A stretch of 64,000 nucleotides of DNA from Pseudomonas sp. PDM05 (GTDB lineage Bacteria; Pseudomonadota; Gammaproteobacteria; Pseudomonadales; Pseudomonadaceae), in NCBI RefSeq assembly GCF_014851685.1, contig NZ_JACVAC010000018.1, positions 1 through 64,000 on the forward strand. Reading direction: 5' to 3'. The translations under genes were made by a program, and so were the position numbers. The notes beneath the pieces were generated by a model that was not told the DNA's origin, ran no database searches, and saw only the letters and a program-made list of their open reading frames with translations. Positions 8,963 through 18,303 of the stretch are shown in pieces (within the stretch, counting starts at the first letter, position 1; each line of letters begins with the position of its first letter).

Positions 8963-11470
8963 ATGACTTCACAGCGCAACACCCCTCAATTCCACGGTTT
9001 CGTGCGGGTGCGTGGCGCCCGCGAACACAACCTGCGCAACGTCGACGTGGACATCCCGCGGGATGCACTGGTGGTGTTCACCGGGGTGTCGGGCTCGGGC
9101 AAGTCGTCCCTGGCGTTTTCCACGGTGTATGCCGAGGCGCAGCGGCGCTATTTCGAATCGGTGGCGCCGTATGCGCGGCGGCTGATCGACCAGGTCGGCG
9201 TGCCGGATGTGGACTCCATCGAAGGCCTGCCGCCCGCCGTAGCCCTGCAACAACAGCGCGGTACGCCAAGCGCGCGCTCGTCGGTGGGCAGCGTCACCAC
9301 CTTGTCGAGCCTGATCCGCATGCTCTACTCCCGCGCCGGTAGTTATCCGCCGGGGCAGGCGATGCTGTATGCCGAGGATTTTTCGCCGAACCTGCCCCAA
9401 GGCGCCTGCCCGCAATGCCACGGCCTGGGACGTGTGTATGAAGTGACCGAGGCGCTGATGGTGCCCGATCCGTCGCTGACCATCCGCCAGCGCGCGGTGG
9501 CGTCCTGGCCGTTGGCGTGGCAAGGCCAGAACCAGCGCGACATCCTCGTGACCCTGGGGTATGACGTGGACATCCCGTGGCGTGAGCTGCCGAAAAAGCA
9601 GCGCGACTGGATCCTGTTCACCGAAGAAACCCCCACCGTGCCGGTGTATGCAGGGCTCACCCCGGAGCAGACCCGCGAGGCGTTGCAGCGCAAGCTGGAG
9701 CCGAGTTACCAGGGCACCTTCAGCGGAGCGCGGCGTTACGTGCTGCACACCTTCACCCACAGCCAAAGCGCGCTGATGAAAAAGCGTGTGTCGCAGTTCA
9801 TGCAGGGCAGCGCCTGCCCCTTATGCGAGGGCAAGCGGCTGACAAAGGCGGCGCTGTCGGTAAAGTTTGCCGGGGTGGACATTGGCGAGTTGTCGCAACT
9901 GTCCTTGACCCAGCTGGCCGAGCTGTTGCGGCCGGTGGCGGCGGGGCAGGACAGCATGCAACTGTCGGTGGAAAAGCGCCTGGCCGCCCAACGCATCGCC
10001 CAGGACCTGCTGGAGCGGGTCAGCACCTTGATCGAGCTGGGTTTGGGCTATTTGTCCCTGGAGCGCAGCACGCCGACGTTGTCGTCCGGCGAGTTGCAGC
10101 GCTTGCGGCTGGCGACGCAATTGGGCTCGCAGCTGTTTGGCGTGATCTATGTGCTCGACGAGCCGTCGGCGGGGCTGCACCCGGCGGATGGCGAGGCATT
10201 GTTCACCGCGCTCGCACGCTTGAAGGCGGCGGGCAACTCGTTGTTTGTGGTCGAGCATGACCTGGAAACCATGCGCCGCGCCGACTGGCTGATCGATGTG
10301 GGCCCGGCGGCGGGCGAGCATGGCGGGCAAGTCCTGTACAGCGGGCCACCGGCCGGCCTGGCGCAGGTTGAAGCGTCACAGACCCGGGAATACCTGTTCG
10401 CGGAAAAAAGCGCCTTGCCACGGGTGCGTCGCGAGCCCGGCGGCTGGCTGAAACTGGAAGGCGTGACGCGCAACAATCTCCGCGCGCTGAGCGTGGACTT
10501 CCCGCTGGGCTGCTTTACCGCGGTTACCGGGATTTCCGGGTCGGGCAAGTCCAGCCTGGTCAGCCAGGCCCTGCTGGATCTGGTGGGCAGTGGCCTAGGG
10601 CGCAGCGTGGAAAGTGATGAAGAACAGAGCCTGGAAGACGCCGCCCCGCAAACCAGCGGTGGGCGCATCAGCGCCGGGCTGGAGCAGATCCGTCGCCTGG
10701 TGCAGGTGGACCAGAAACCCATCGGCCGCACCCCGCGTTCCAACCTTGCGACCTACACCGGCTTGTTCGATCAGGTGCGCAAACTGTTTGCCGCGACACC
10801 GGCGGCGAAAAAACGTGATTACGATGCCGGGCAATTCTCCTTTAACGTCGCCAAGGGCCGTTGCCCGAACTGCGAGGGAGAAGGGTTTGTCAGCGTGGAA
10901 TTGCTGTTCATGCCCAGCGTCTACGCACCGTGCCCGACCTGCCATGGCGCGCGCTACAACCCCGAGACGCTGGCCATCCAATGGCAAGGCCTGAATATCG
11001 CCCAGGTGCTGGGGTTGACGGTGGAACAGGCCGTTGACGTATTTGCCGAGCAACCGGGGGTACTGCGGTCGTTGCAGGTTTTGCGTGACATCGGCCTGGG
11101 TTACCTGCGCCTGGGACAGCCGGCGACTGAACTGTCCGGCGGCGAGGCGCAACGCATCAAGTTGGCCACCGAACTGCAACGCAATGCCCGGGGCGCGACC
11201 CTGTACGTCCTGGACGAACCCACCACCGGCCTGCATCCGCGGGACGTGGACCGCCTGCTCAGCCAACTCAATCAGCTGGTGGACGCGGGGCACAGCGTCG
11301 TGGTGGTGGAACATGAGATGCGTGTGGTGGCGCAAAGTGACTGGGTGATCGACATCGGGCCGGGGGCGGGAGATCTGGGGGGGAATGTGGTGGCGTGTGG
11401 CACGCCGCAGCAAGTGGCCAGAAGCAAGACCAGCCGCACCGCGCCGTTCTTGACCCGGGAGCTGGCCTGA
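8963..11470 (+). CDS. UvrA2-type excinuclease ABC subunit A paralogue
   Basis: An 835-residue double ABC ATPase of the UvrA family, about 100 residues shorter than housekeeping UvrA, as in the UvrA2 class that lacks the UvrB-binding domain. Walker A motifs are at 41-48 (GVSGSGKS) and 523-530 (GISGSGKS). ABC signatures are LSSGELQRLRLATQ and LSGGEAQRIKLATE. Zinc-finger cysteines are seen in CPQCHGLGRVYE, CPLCEGKRL, CPNCEGEGF and CPTCHGARY. ATG 8963 has AAGG 6 nt upstream; a TTG at 8957 is also in frame. UvrA2 proteins are linked to tolerance of DNA-damaging compounds or to antibiotic self-protection rather than general excision repair; the role here is inferred. A single REP follows 8 nt after the stop. 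Confidence 0.85.
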   Translation: MTSQRNTPQFHGFVRVRGAREHNLRNVDVDIPRDALVVFTGVSGSGKSSLAFSTVYAEAQRRYFESVAPYARRLIDQVGVPDVDSIEGLPPAVALQQQRGTPSARSSVGSVTTLSSLIRMLYSRAGSYPPGQAMLYAEDFSPNLPQGACPQCHGLGRVYEVTEALMVPDPSLTIRQRAVASWPLAWQGQNQRDILVTLGYDVDIPWRELPKKQRDWILFTEETPTVPVYAGLTPEQTREALQRKLEPSYQGTFSGARRYVLHTFTHSQSALMKKRVSQFMQGSACPLCEGKRLTKAALSVKFAGVDIGELSQLSLTQLAELLRPVAAGQDSMQLSVEKRLAAQRIAQDLLERVSTLIELGLGYLSLERSTPTLSSGELQRLRLATQLGSQLFGVIYVLDEPSAGLHPADGEALFTALARLKAAGNSLFVVEHDLETMRRADWLIDVGPAAGEHGGQVLYSGPPAGLAQVEASQTREYLFAEKSALPRVRREPGGWLKLEGVTRNNLRALSVDFPLGCFTAVTGISGSGKSSLVSQALLDLVGSGLGRSVESDEEQSLEDAAPQTSGGRISAGLEQIRRLVQVDQKPIGRTPRSNLATYTGLFDQVRKLFAATPAAKKRDYDAGQFSFNVAKGRCPNCEGEGFVSVELLFMPSVYAPCPTCHGARYNPETLAIQWQGLNIAQVLGLTVEQAVDVFAEQPGVLRSLQVLRDIGLGYLRLGQPATELSGGEAQRIKLATELQRNARGATLYVLDEPTTGLHPRDVDRLLSQLNQLVDAGHSVVVVEHEMRVVAQSDWVIDIGPGAGDLGGNVVACGTPQQVARSKTSRTAPFLTRELA

Positions 11471-11478
11471 GCATCAGC

Positions 11479-11502
11479 CTTCGCGAGCAAGCCCGCTCCC
11501 CC
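11479..11502. repeat. Single REP palindrome
   Basis: The motif CTTCGCGAGCAAGCCCGCTC is one half of the REPIN type repeated elsewhere in this window. It starts 8 bp after the stop of the UvrA2-like gene and may form a 3' hairpin that protects or ends that transcript. Confidence 0.75.
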
Positions 11503-11613
11503 AAAAGCCCGCCCCAGAATTTTGAACAGTGTCGTGACCGCAAACATGACACCCCCCTTGCAATGGTCTAGCTTCAAGGGCGTAAGCCATTGATCAACAT
11601 GCGGAGGTACGTC

Positions 11614-11838
11614 ATGCCAGTGAAACACGACCTGTATCAGGACTTGGGTTGGAGCAAGGAAGCCGTTCATGAACGCAGGGCGGGCGACAAGCGTCTGGAT
11701 GCGCTGCTCACTCAATACGACGATGCCGACAAAGAGGTTCTGAAGGCGGAAGCGGCCAGTGCCAGCGATGAGGATGTGGAGAAGCTGAAGAAGAAACGGT
11801 TGTTGGTCAAGGATAGGATTGTGGAGCAGTTGGGCTGA
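11614..11838 (+). CDS. YdcH family (DUF465) small protein
   Basis: A 74-residue charged, helical protein starting MPVKHDLYQDLGWSKE, with GGAGG about 7 nt upstream of the ATG. The C-terminal part (SDEDVEKLKKKRLLVKDRI) is the conserved YdcH/DUF465 helix rich in Lys and Glu, which tends to form a coiled coil. Function is unknown in the family. It is monocistronic, with a structured intergenic element after it and a convergent hglS gene beyond. Confidence 0.75.
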   Translation: MPVKHDLYQDLGWSKEAVHERRAGDKRLDALLTQYDDADKEVLKAEAASASDEDVEKLKKKRLLVKDRIVEQLG

Positions 11839-11928
11839 ATGAAGCCTCACGCCCTACAGAAGGGGCGGACATATTTGTTCAGATTAATCTTACGGACAGC
11901 GACCCTGTCGCTGCCTATGATGCCCGTC

Positions 11929-11996
11929 ACCCACCCGGCTCTTGGGGCTCTGGGGGCGAATACGGCGTAAGGATTACGCTGGTGAGCCGGGCGGGT
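11929..11996. other. Nested inverted-repeat element between convergent genes
   Basis: Outer arms ACCCACCCGGCTC (11929-11941) and GAGCCGGGCGGGT (11984-11996) pair over 13 bp with one mismatch. Inside them GCGTAA-GGA-TTACGC (11965-11979) is a perfect 6 bp hairpin. It lies between the converging YdcH-like gene and hglS, so a bidirectional terminator or a stable 3' structure is plausible. There is no obvious U-tract on either strand. Confidence 0.45.
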
Positions 11997-12004
11997 ATCT
12001 TGTT

Positions 12005-13381
12005 TCAGGCGAGCAGCGCCTGAGTGCATTCCTCAATCGAGCGCTGCTGCGTCTCGCCATACAGCTCCAACTCGTCAATCGTCCGGCGCCCCAACGCCTT
12101 CTCGAACTCAGCCTTGTTTGAATTGGCCGCGTAATGACTCTGCGCGGCATCCCCAAGGTTCGACTGAAAAATCCCCGCCGCGCTCACCGGCAGGAAGTCT
12201 TCGTACACCAACGGTTCCACTGTCACATGACCTGCCGCGATCAGTGCCTCCAGTGTGCGTGGTTGATCGGCTTGGCCACGGGCCGCCAGGCCGGCATCGG
12301 TGGCGAAGTAGCGAAAGTAGGCGAGACCCTGTTCACGCATGTGTGCGTGGTTGTCGGGGAAGGCCTGGAAGTGCTGTTCCATCAGTTGCATGTAGCGTGC
12401 GGCGTTGCCCTCGTTGGGGAACGCGCCCAGCTCATCGCGTGCGGCATTCAATAACTGGTCATACAGCGCGCGGCCTTTGGGGGTCAGGGCTACGCCGCGT
12501 TGTTCGATTTCGCCGAAGCGGGCGCTGTGGCTGCCTCTGGCGTCGGTGAAGGCGATGGCTTCGTCGAGGGCCTTGAAGCTGGTCTGGCGCAGCAGGATCG
12601 GGCACTGGCGGCGCGGCGGGCCTTCGATCACAGCCTTGGGCGTGATGCCCTTGCCGGGCATGGCGGCCTGGACTTGGTCGATGTCCAGGGTGCGCGGGGT
12701 CAGGTGGTTGATGTGCGGGCCCTTGAACGCCACCACGTCGGCGATCAGGCGGTGCTGGTCGCTGAGTTGCTGGTACTGAGCGCGGGTGACAGTGGCGGTG
12801 TGATGCCAGCGGAAGGTTTCCAGGGCCTGGAGGATAAATTCCTCGGCATCCACGGCGTTGAGGCCGCCAGCCTTTTCCGCTTGTTCGATCAGCGCCAGGG
12901 CGCCAGGGGTGAAGATTGAGCGCTTGGCCAGGGCGGTTTCGGCGAAGGCGCGCAGCTCGGGGTTTTCGATCAGTTCCAGGCGCAGCAGCGAGGTGAACAC
13001 ACGGAACGGGCTGGTTTGCAGCGCCTGCTCATGCACGGCGCGGAACGCGGTGGAATGCACCGGCACGCCGGCTGGGGTCAGGTCGTAGTAGCCCACTGGT
13101 TGCATGCCCATCACTGCAAACAGACGGCCGATGGTTGCCAGTTCGAAGGCGGTGCCCAGGCGGATGGCGCCGTGACGTTCCATGTCCAGGCGCTGGATTT
13201 CGCCGGTGCGTTGCAGTTGTTGCGCCAGGTCCGGCTGGGCCTCGAGCACGCGGGTGTTGGTCTCGGCCACCAGCGCCATCAGTGCGCCATACAGCGGAAC
13301 TTCATCTCGGTACATGTCGGACATGGCCTTGGAAAAGCCCTTGCGGATCTCGTCGGGGCTGACATGTGCGGTGCTGGGCAT
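12005..13381 (-). CDS. hglS: 2-oxoadipate dioxygenase/decarboxylase (DUF1338)
   Basis: A 458-residue protein of the DUF1338/YdcJ family, now known as HglS. In P. putida HglS converts 2-oxoadipate to D-2-hydroxyglutarate in D-lysine catabolism using non-haem Fe(II). Visible family signatures are a His in MERHGAIRLGTAFE, a second His in GPHINHLTPRTLDID and a metal-binding Glu in RFGEIEQRGVALTPKG. I chose ATG 13381 (MPSTAHVSPDEIRK) because AGGA lies 8 nt upstream; longer in-frame starts would add an unlikely basic leader. No other lysine genes adjoin. The porin gene is divergent from it across 289 bp. Confidence 0.88.
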   Translation of the reverse strand: MPSTAHVSPDEIRKGFSKAMSDMYRDEVPLYGALMALVAETNTRVLEAQPDLAQQLQRTGEIQRLDMERHGAIRLGTAFELATIGRLFAVMGMQPVGYYDLTPAGVPVHSTAFRAVHEQALQTSPFRVFTSLLRLELIENPELRAFAETALAKRSIFTPGALALIEQAEKAGGLNAVDAEEFILQALETFRWHHTATVTRAQYQQLSDQHRLIADVVAFKGPHINHLTPRTLDIDQVQAAMPGKGITPKAVIEGPPRRQCPILLRQTSFKALDEAIAFTDARGSHSARFGEIEQRGVALTPKGRALYDQLLNAARDELGAFPNEGNAARYMQLMEQHFQAFPDNHAHMREQGLAYFRYFATDAGLAARGQADQPRTLEALIAAGHVTVEPLVYEDFLPVSAAGIFQSNLGDAAQSHYAANSNKAEFEKALGRRTIDELELYGETQQRSIEECTQALLA

Positions 13382-13670
13382 AGAAAAATTCCTGATGACG
13401 ATGGTGGTGGACGTAGCCGATGCCAGGATTTTGTTGGGCAGGGGGTGTGTGCGCAAACGAAGAATCTTCAGGACTTCATTCTGCAAATGAATGAGATGAC
13501 GTGAATATGACAAAAAACCGCCAACGAAGAATTTCATTTTCCGACGGTTTTCCTAACTAATTCTTCACGGAGTCGGCCCCATCCGGCATGAAAGAATCGT
13601 CACGTTCGCAGGGATGAAAACGCCGTTTCGCACATCACACACATAAAAAAATGTTCAGGGGCCGTCATTA

Positions 13671-15080
13671 ATGAAAATTTCTACACTGGCGTTATCCATC
13701 ACCGCCGCCGTTCTTGCACAACAGGCTTGCGCAGATGATTTCGGGCTCGGTTCGCTGGGCACCGGCAACGGACACAGCGGTTTCCTTGAGGACAGCCATG
13801 CGTCCGTGAGTTCGCGGACCATGTACTACAGCGCCGATAACCGTTCGGGGACCAACAACGATCTGCGCGAAGCCGCCACCGCGCTGCGCTTTGACTACAA
13901 GTCCGGTTTCACCCAGGGCACTGTGGGTGTCGGTTTCGACGTGATGGCCTTTGGCGCCCTGCGCCTGGACGGTGGCGATGGCCATACGGCGGGCGCAGGC
14001 CTGGCGGGCAATGGCAACAGTTTCTTCCCGACCAAAAACAACGGCACCGAACCCGCCGATGCGTTTGGACGCGCGGCAGGCAATGTGAAGTTCCGCATTT
14101 CCCAGACCGAGTTGCATGTCGGTGGCGGCCTGGCGCCGGTGTTGCCGATCCTGGTGTCCAACGATAGCCGTGTGGCCCCGCAAACCTTTGACGGCGGCAT
14201 CCTCACCTCCAGCGATATTCCCAACGTCACCTTCACCGGCGGTGAACTGAACCGCGTCGAAGGCCGTGCCTCGAGCAATTCCACAGGTTTGAGCGTGGCG
14301 GGTGGCCAGCGCGACAGCGACAGCTTCAAGTTCGGTGGGGTGGACTACAAGCCGTTTGGTTCCTCCGACAACGTCATCGCGAAAAACCTGACGTTGCAGT
14401 ACTACTACGCCCAACTCCAAGACTTCTACAAACAGAACTACTTCGGCCTGGTCCACGTATTGCCGCTGGGCAATGACCAATCGTTCAAGACCGACCTGCG
14501 CTACTTCGACAGCAGCAGTGACGGCAAGAACGGCCAGAGTGGCTACCAGTTCAACAACAACGGTGGTTACGCCAAGCACGCCAACGAAGTGGACAACAAA
14601 ACCTACAGTGCGGCCTTCACCTACCAACTGGGCGGCAGCAGCCTGATGCTTGGCCATATTGGCGTGGGCGACGACGGCGGCTTTGTGTGGGTGAACCAGG
14701 GCAGCCTGGCCGACCCGCATGCGCAGGGTGCTGGCGGCAGCGATTTCTACCTGTTCACCGACGCCGTGGTCGGCCAGTTCTCCCGTGCGGGCGAGCAGGT
14801 CAACTTTGGCCAGTACTCGTATGACTTCAAGGCCTACGTGCCCGGCCTGAAGGCTTCCGTGGCTTACCTGGATGGCCGGGACATCAAGTCCAAGGTGGCT
14901 GGTGGTCCTGACCAGAAAGAAAACGAAGCCGACTTCCGTCTGGACTACGTTGTGCAGGCCGGTCCTCTGAAAGGTTTCGGGACGACTTTGCGGACCGGCA
15001 CCTACCACGGCAAGAACACAGGCACTGCCGATCAGGATCAAACCCGCCTGATCTTCAACTACACCTACGCGATCTTCTAA
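13671..15080 (+). CDS. OprD-family outer membrane porin
   Basis: A 469-residue protein with a signal peptide (MKISTLALSITAAVLAQQ, cleavage after ACA). The mature chain has alternating beta strands, aromatic girdles and a C-terminal strand ending in Phe (FNYTYAIF), typical of outer membrane beta barrels. Features such as VSSRTMYYSADNRSG near the start, FGLVHVLPLGNDQSFKTDLR and the NGQSGYQFNNNGG loop fit the OprD/OpdX substrate-specific porin family. The substrate cannot be read from sequence. The GH63 gene begins 69 bp downstream, so a carbohydrate is possible, but that is only context. Confidence 0.85.
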   Translation: MKISTLALSITAAVLAQQACADDFGLGSLGTGNGHSGFLEDSHASVSSRTMYYSADNRSGTNNDLREAATALRFDYKSGFTQGTVGVGFDVMAFGALRLDGGDGHTAGAGLAGNGNSFFPTKNNGTEPADAFGRAAGNVKFRISQTELHVGGGLAPVLPILVSNDSRVAPQTFDGGILTSSDIPNVTFTGGELNRVEGRASSNSTGLSVAGGQRDSDSFKFGGVDYKPFGSSDNVIAKNLTLQYYYAQLQDFYKQNYFGLVHVLPLGNDQSFKTDLRYFDSSSDGKNGQSGYQFNNNGGYAKHANEVDNKTYSAAFTYQLGGSSLMLGHIGVGDDGGFVWVNQGSLADPHAQGAGGSDFYLFTDAVVGQFSRAGEQVNFGQYSYDFKAYVPGLKASVAYLDGRDIKSKVAGGPDQKENEADFRLDYVVQAGPLKGFGTTLRTGTYHGKNTGTADQDQTRLIFNYTYAIF

Positions 15081-15149
15081 ACCTTCATGTGCATACGGGT
15101 GTGGATGGGTCCTACACTGCTCCCTACCTTGTAGGCGCCGGAGGACTGC

Positions 15150-17786
15150 ATGACGGCCACGCCCGTAACCCGAATAACCGACACCACCGAAGGCCAGCGC
15201 CTGGCGACTCAGGACGCCGAGCGCTGGCGCGAGTGGGGCCCGTATTTAAGCGAGCGCCAGTGGGGCACGGTACGCGAGGACTACAGCGTCGACGGCGACG
15301 CCTGGGCGTATTTCCCACACGAACATGCGCGCAGCCGTGCCTACCGTTGGGGCGAGGATGGCCTGGCCGGTTTCAGCGACAACGCGCAACGCTGGTGCCT
15401 GGGCCTGGCGCTGTGGAACGAGCACGACGCGATCATCAAGGAACGTCTGTTCGGCCTGAACAACGCCGAGGGCAACCACGGCGAAGACGTCAAGGAACTG
15501 TACTTTTTCGTCGATGGCGTGCCGAGCCATGCCTACATGCGCATGCTGTATAAATACCCGCACGCGGCCTTTCCCTACGCCGACTTGATCGCCGAGAACG
15601 CCCGCCGTGGGCTGGGCGATGCCGAATACGAAATCCTCGACACCGGGGTGTTTGAAGACAACCGTTACTGCGATGTCAGCGTCGAATACGCCAAGCATCA
15701 GCCCGACGATATTATCATGCGCGTCACCGTGCACAACCGTTCGGATCAGCCGACACGCTTGCAGGTATTGCCCCAGGTGTGGGCGCGCAACGACTGGAGC
15801 TGGACCTTTGATGCGCCAGTGCCGCGCCTGGTGCTCGACGGCGAACAGGTGCTGGCGCGTCATCATGAGCTGCCGGATCGTTACCTCAGTGCCTGGGGCC
15901 AGGATGGGGTGGAGTGGTTGTTCTGTGAGAACGAGAGCAACCACCCTCGTTTGGATGGGCTACCGGCGCCGGGGCCGTTCAAGGACGGGATCAACGATTA
16001 TGTGGTGGGCGGCGTCCAATCGGCGATCCGGCGGGACAGCGGCACCAAGGTCGCTGCGCGGTTCGTCCTCGAATTGGCAGGCTTGCAAAGCACAACCCTC
16101 TACCTGCGTTTTGCGCCGGTGGCCGCGCCTGAGGTCAATGCGCGCAAGCTGTTTGAGCTGAGGCGCCAGGAGGCCGACGATTTCTACGCAGCCTTGCAAC
16201 AGGGCATCGCGTCTGAGGATGCACGCAACGTACAGCGTCAGGCACTGGCCGGTTTGTTGTGGTCCAAGCAGCTGTATTATTTCGACGTCAACCAATGGCT
16301 CGACGGCGACCCCGCCCAGCCCGCGCCGCCGGCCGAGCGGTTGCATATCCGCAACAGCCATTGGCGGCACCTGTCCAACTTCGACATCCTGTCCATGCCC
16401 GACACCTGGGAGTACCCCTGGTATGCCTCCTGGGACCAGGGCTTCCAGGCGGTGGCGATTGCGCTGATTGATCCGGTCTACGCCAAGAGACAATTGTTGC
16501 TGCTGGTCAAAGACCGCTTCATGCACCCCAATGGTCAGTTGCCGGCGTATGAGTGGCGCTTCGACGACGCCAACCCGCCGGTACATGCCTGGGCCAGTTG
16601 GCGCGTGTATCAGCAGGATAAGGCGCTGACCGGCGTAGGCGACATGGACTTCCTGGAGCGGATCTTCCACAAGCTGCTGTTGAATTTTTCCTGGTGGGTC
16701 AATCGCAAGGATGCCGAGGGGCGCAACCTGTTCCAGGGCGGTTTCCTCGGCTTGGACAACATTGCCTTGTTCGACCGCTCGGCCGCGCTGCCGCCGGGGT
16801 ATCAGCTGGATCAGGCGGATGGCACGGCGTGGGTCGCGGCGTATGCCCTGGACTTGATGCGCATGGCTCTGGAGCTGGCCAGGCGAAATGTGGTGTACGT
16901 CGACATCGCGGTGAAGTTTTTCGAGCACTTCCTGTATATCGCTGGCGCCATCAATCGCGTGGATGAAAGCGCCGAAGGTCTGTGGGATGAGCAGGACCTG
17001 TTCTTCTACGATGTGCTGCGCCGCCCAGATGGCAACAATGAACCGGTGCGCCTGCGTTCGATAGTCGGGCTGATGCCGCTGTTTGCGGTGCTGGTGCTGG
17101 AGCAGCGCGAGCATGAAGGTCTGGAAGGGTTGCGCGAGCGTTTGTTGGGCTTTATGAAGCACCGCCCGGACCTGGCCAAATTGGTCTCGCGCTGGAACGA
17201 GCCGGGGCAGGGCAATCGCCTGTTGCTGGCATTGCTGCGCGGCGAGCGCACCAAGGATCTGCTGCGGCGCATGCTGGATGAACGTGAGTTTTTGTCGGCG
17301 TTTGGTGTGCGCTCCCTGTCCAAGGCGTTCGCCGAGCAACCGCTGGCCCTGAAGATGAATGGCAACACCCTGTGTGCCAGCTACCAGCCTGGTGAATCCG
17401 ATTCGCGGTTGTACGGCGGAAATTCCAACTGGCGCGGGCCGTTGTGGATGCCGGTGAATTACATGCTGATCGAATCGCTGCGGGAATTTCATCGCTACTA
17501 CGCCGACAACTTCTCCGTGGAGTACCCCACGGGCAGTGGTTATCTGGCGTCGCTTGAGGACGTGGCTGACGGGCTCAGTGAGCGGCTGACGGGGTTGTTT
17601 CTACGCGATGAAAATGGCCTGCGGCCATCGATGGCGGGGTATGCGCAGTTGCAGGCGGACCCGGCGAGTTGTGACCTGGTGTTGTTCCATGAGTATTTCC
17701 ATGGAGAGACAGGGCGCGGCCTGGGGGCATCGCATCAGACGGGGTGGAGTGCGTTGGTGGCGTTGTTGCTGCAACCGAAAGCCTAA
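15150..17786 (+). CDS. GH63-family glucosidase (MGH1-like)
   Basis: An 878-residue (alpha/alpha)6-barrel glycosidase without signal peptide, so probably cytoplasmic. The C-terminal catalytic half shows family GH63 motifs: WEYPWYASWDQGFQ with a likely catalytic Asp, NSNWRGPLWMPVNYM, and HEYFHGETGRGLGASHQTGW with a likely catalytic Glu region. The N-terminal half carries the beta-sandwich (EWGPYLSERQWGTVREDYS). Bacterial GH63 enzymes hydrolyse alpha-glucosides such as glucosylglycerate or mannosyl/glucosyl conjugates; the true substrate here is unknown. GGAGG lies 6 nt before the ATG. A small CCTACA/TGTAGG inverted repeat lies between it and the porin gene. Confidence 0.82.
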   Translation: MTATPVTRITDTTEGQRLATQDAERWREWGPYLSERQWGTVREDYSVDGDAWAYFPHEHARSRAYRWGEDGLAGFSDNAQRWCLGLALWNEHDAIIKERLFGLNNAEGNHGEDVKELYFFVDGVPSHAYMRMLYKYPHAAFPYADLIAENARRGLGDAEYEILDTGVFEDNRYCDVSVEYAKHQPDDIIMRVTVHNRSDQPTRLQVLPQVWARNDWSWTFDAPVPRLVLDGEQVLARHHELPDRYLSAWGQDGVEWLFCENESNHPRLDGLPAPGPFKDGINDYVVGGVQSAIRRDSGTKVAARFVLELAGLQSTTLYLRFAPVAAPEVNARKLFELRRQEADDFYAALQQGIASEDARNVQRQALAGLLWSKQLYYFDVNQWLDGDPAQPAPPAERLHIRNSHWRHLSNFDILSMPDTWEYPWYASWDQGFQAVAIALIDPVYAKRQLLLLVKDRFMHPNGQLPAYEWRFDDANPPVHAWASWRVYQQDKALTGVGDMDFLERIFHKLLLNFSWWVNRKDAEGRNLFQGGFLGLDNIALFDRSAALPPGYQLDQADGTAWVAAYALDLMRMALELARRNVVYVDIAVKFFEHFLYIAGAINRVDESAEGLWDEQDLFFYDVLRRPDGNNEPVRLRSIVGLMPLFAVLVLEQREHEGLEGLRERLLGFMKHRPDLAKLVSRWNEPGQGNRLLLALLRGERTKDLLRRMLDEREFLSAFGVRSLSKAFAEQPLALKMNGNTLCASYQPGESDSRLYGGNSNWRGPLWMPVNYMLIESLREFHRYYADNFSVEYPTGSGYLASLEDVADGLSERLTGLFLRDENGLRPSMAGYAQLQADPASCDLVLFHEYFHGETGRGLGASHQTGWSALVALLLQPKA

Positions 17787-17805
17787 GGTCTGTGGTGGAG
17801 CAAAA

Positions 17806-17894
17806 TGTGGGAGCGGGCTTGCTCGCGAATGCGGACTATCAGTTGATCGATCTGTGACTGATACACCGCATTCGCGAGCAAGCCCGCTCCCACA
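17806..17894. repeat. REPIN (two inverted REPs)
   Basis: TGTGGGAGCGGGCTTGCTCG opens the element and its inverted copy ending GCTCCCACA closes it 89 bp later, with a non-conserved centre. It lies between the convergent GH63 and SCP2 genes. Confidence 0.9.
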
Positions 17895-17932
17895 CAAGCC
17901 AGCCCCCACAGGGATTCAGGGTTGCCCGTGAA

Positions 17933-18247
17933 TCAGGAAGGGAACAGCTCGCTCAACTTCATTGCCAGCATCATGTCGCCTTCGGTGCGCAGCTTGCCAC
18001 CCATGAAGGCCTGCATGCCGTCGGTGGAACCGTCAACGATGCCTTCCAGGGTTTCGCTGTCCATGACCAGCGTTACTTGTGCGTCTGGGTTTTCGCCTTC
18101 CTGCAGTTCGCAGGTCTTGTCTTTGACGATCAGCGAGAAGTTCTTGGTGTCGTCGATGCGGAAACCGAATACCAGGTCCAGGCCGTCAGCGGCGCTTGGG
18201 TTGAATTTGGCTTTCATTGCTTCTACAGCTTTGGCTACGTCAGTCAT
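17933..18247 (-). CDS. SCP2 sterol-binding domain protein
   Basis: A 104-residue single-domain protein of the SCP2/sterol carrier superfamily. The family pattern is seen in DLVFGFRIDDTKNFSLIVKD, VTLVMDSETLEGIVDGSTDG and the C-terminal GKLRTEGDMMLAMKLSELF. These small proteins bind hydrophobic ligands such as fatty acids or acyl-CoA in a tunnel; the ligand here is unknown. It is probably cytoplasmic, with no signal peptide. The histidine phosphatase gene lies just upstream on the same strand (57 bp) and may be co-transcribed. Confidence 0.85.
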   Translation of the reverse strand: MTDVAKAVEAMKAKFNPSAADGLDLVFGFRIDDTKNFSLIVKDKTCELQEGENPDAQVTLVMDSETLEGIVDGSTDGMQAFMGGKLRTEGDMMLAMKLSELFPS

Positions 18248-18303
18248 GGTTTCGATCCTTTTATGGTGAGTCCAGTGACCTTGGGGTCACGGTTGGCCGC
18301 AGC

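Noticed and set aside
11479..11502. A canonical intrinsic terminator after the UvrA2-like gene
   Set aside because: The structure is a single REP without a U-run; only a REP call is supported.
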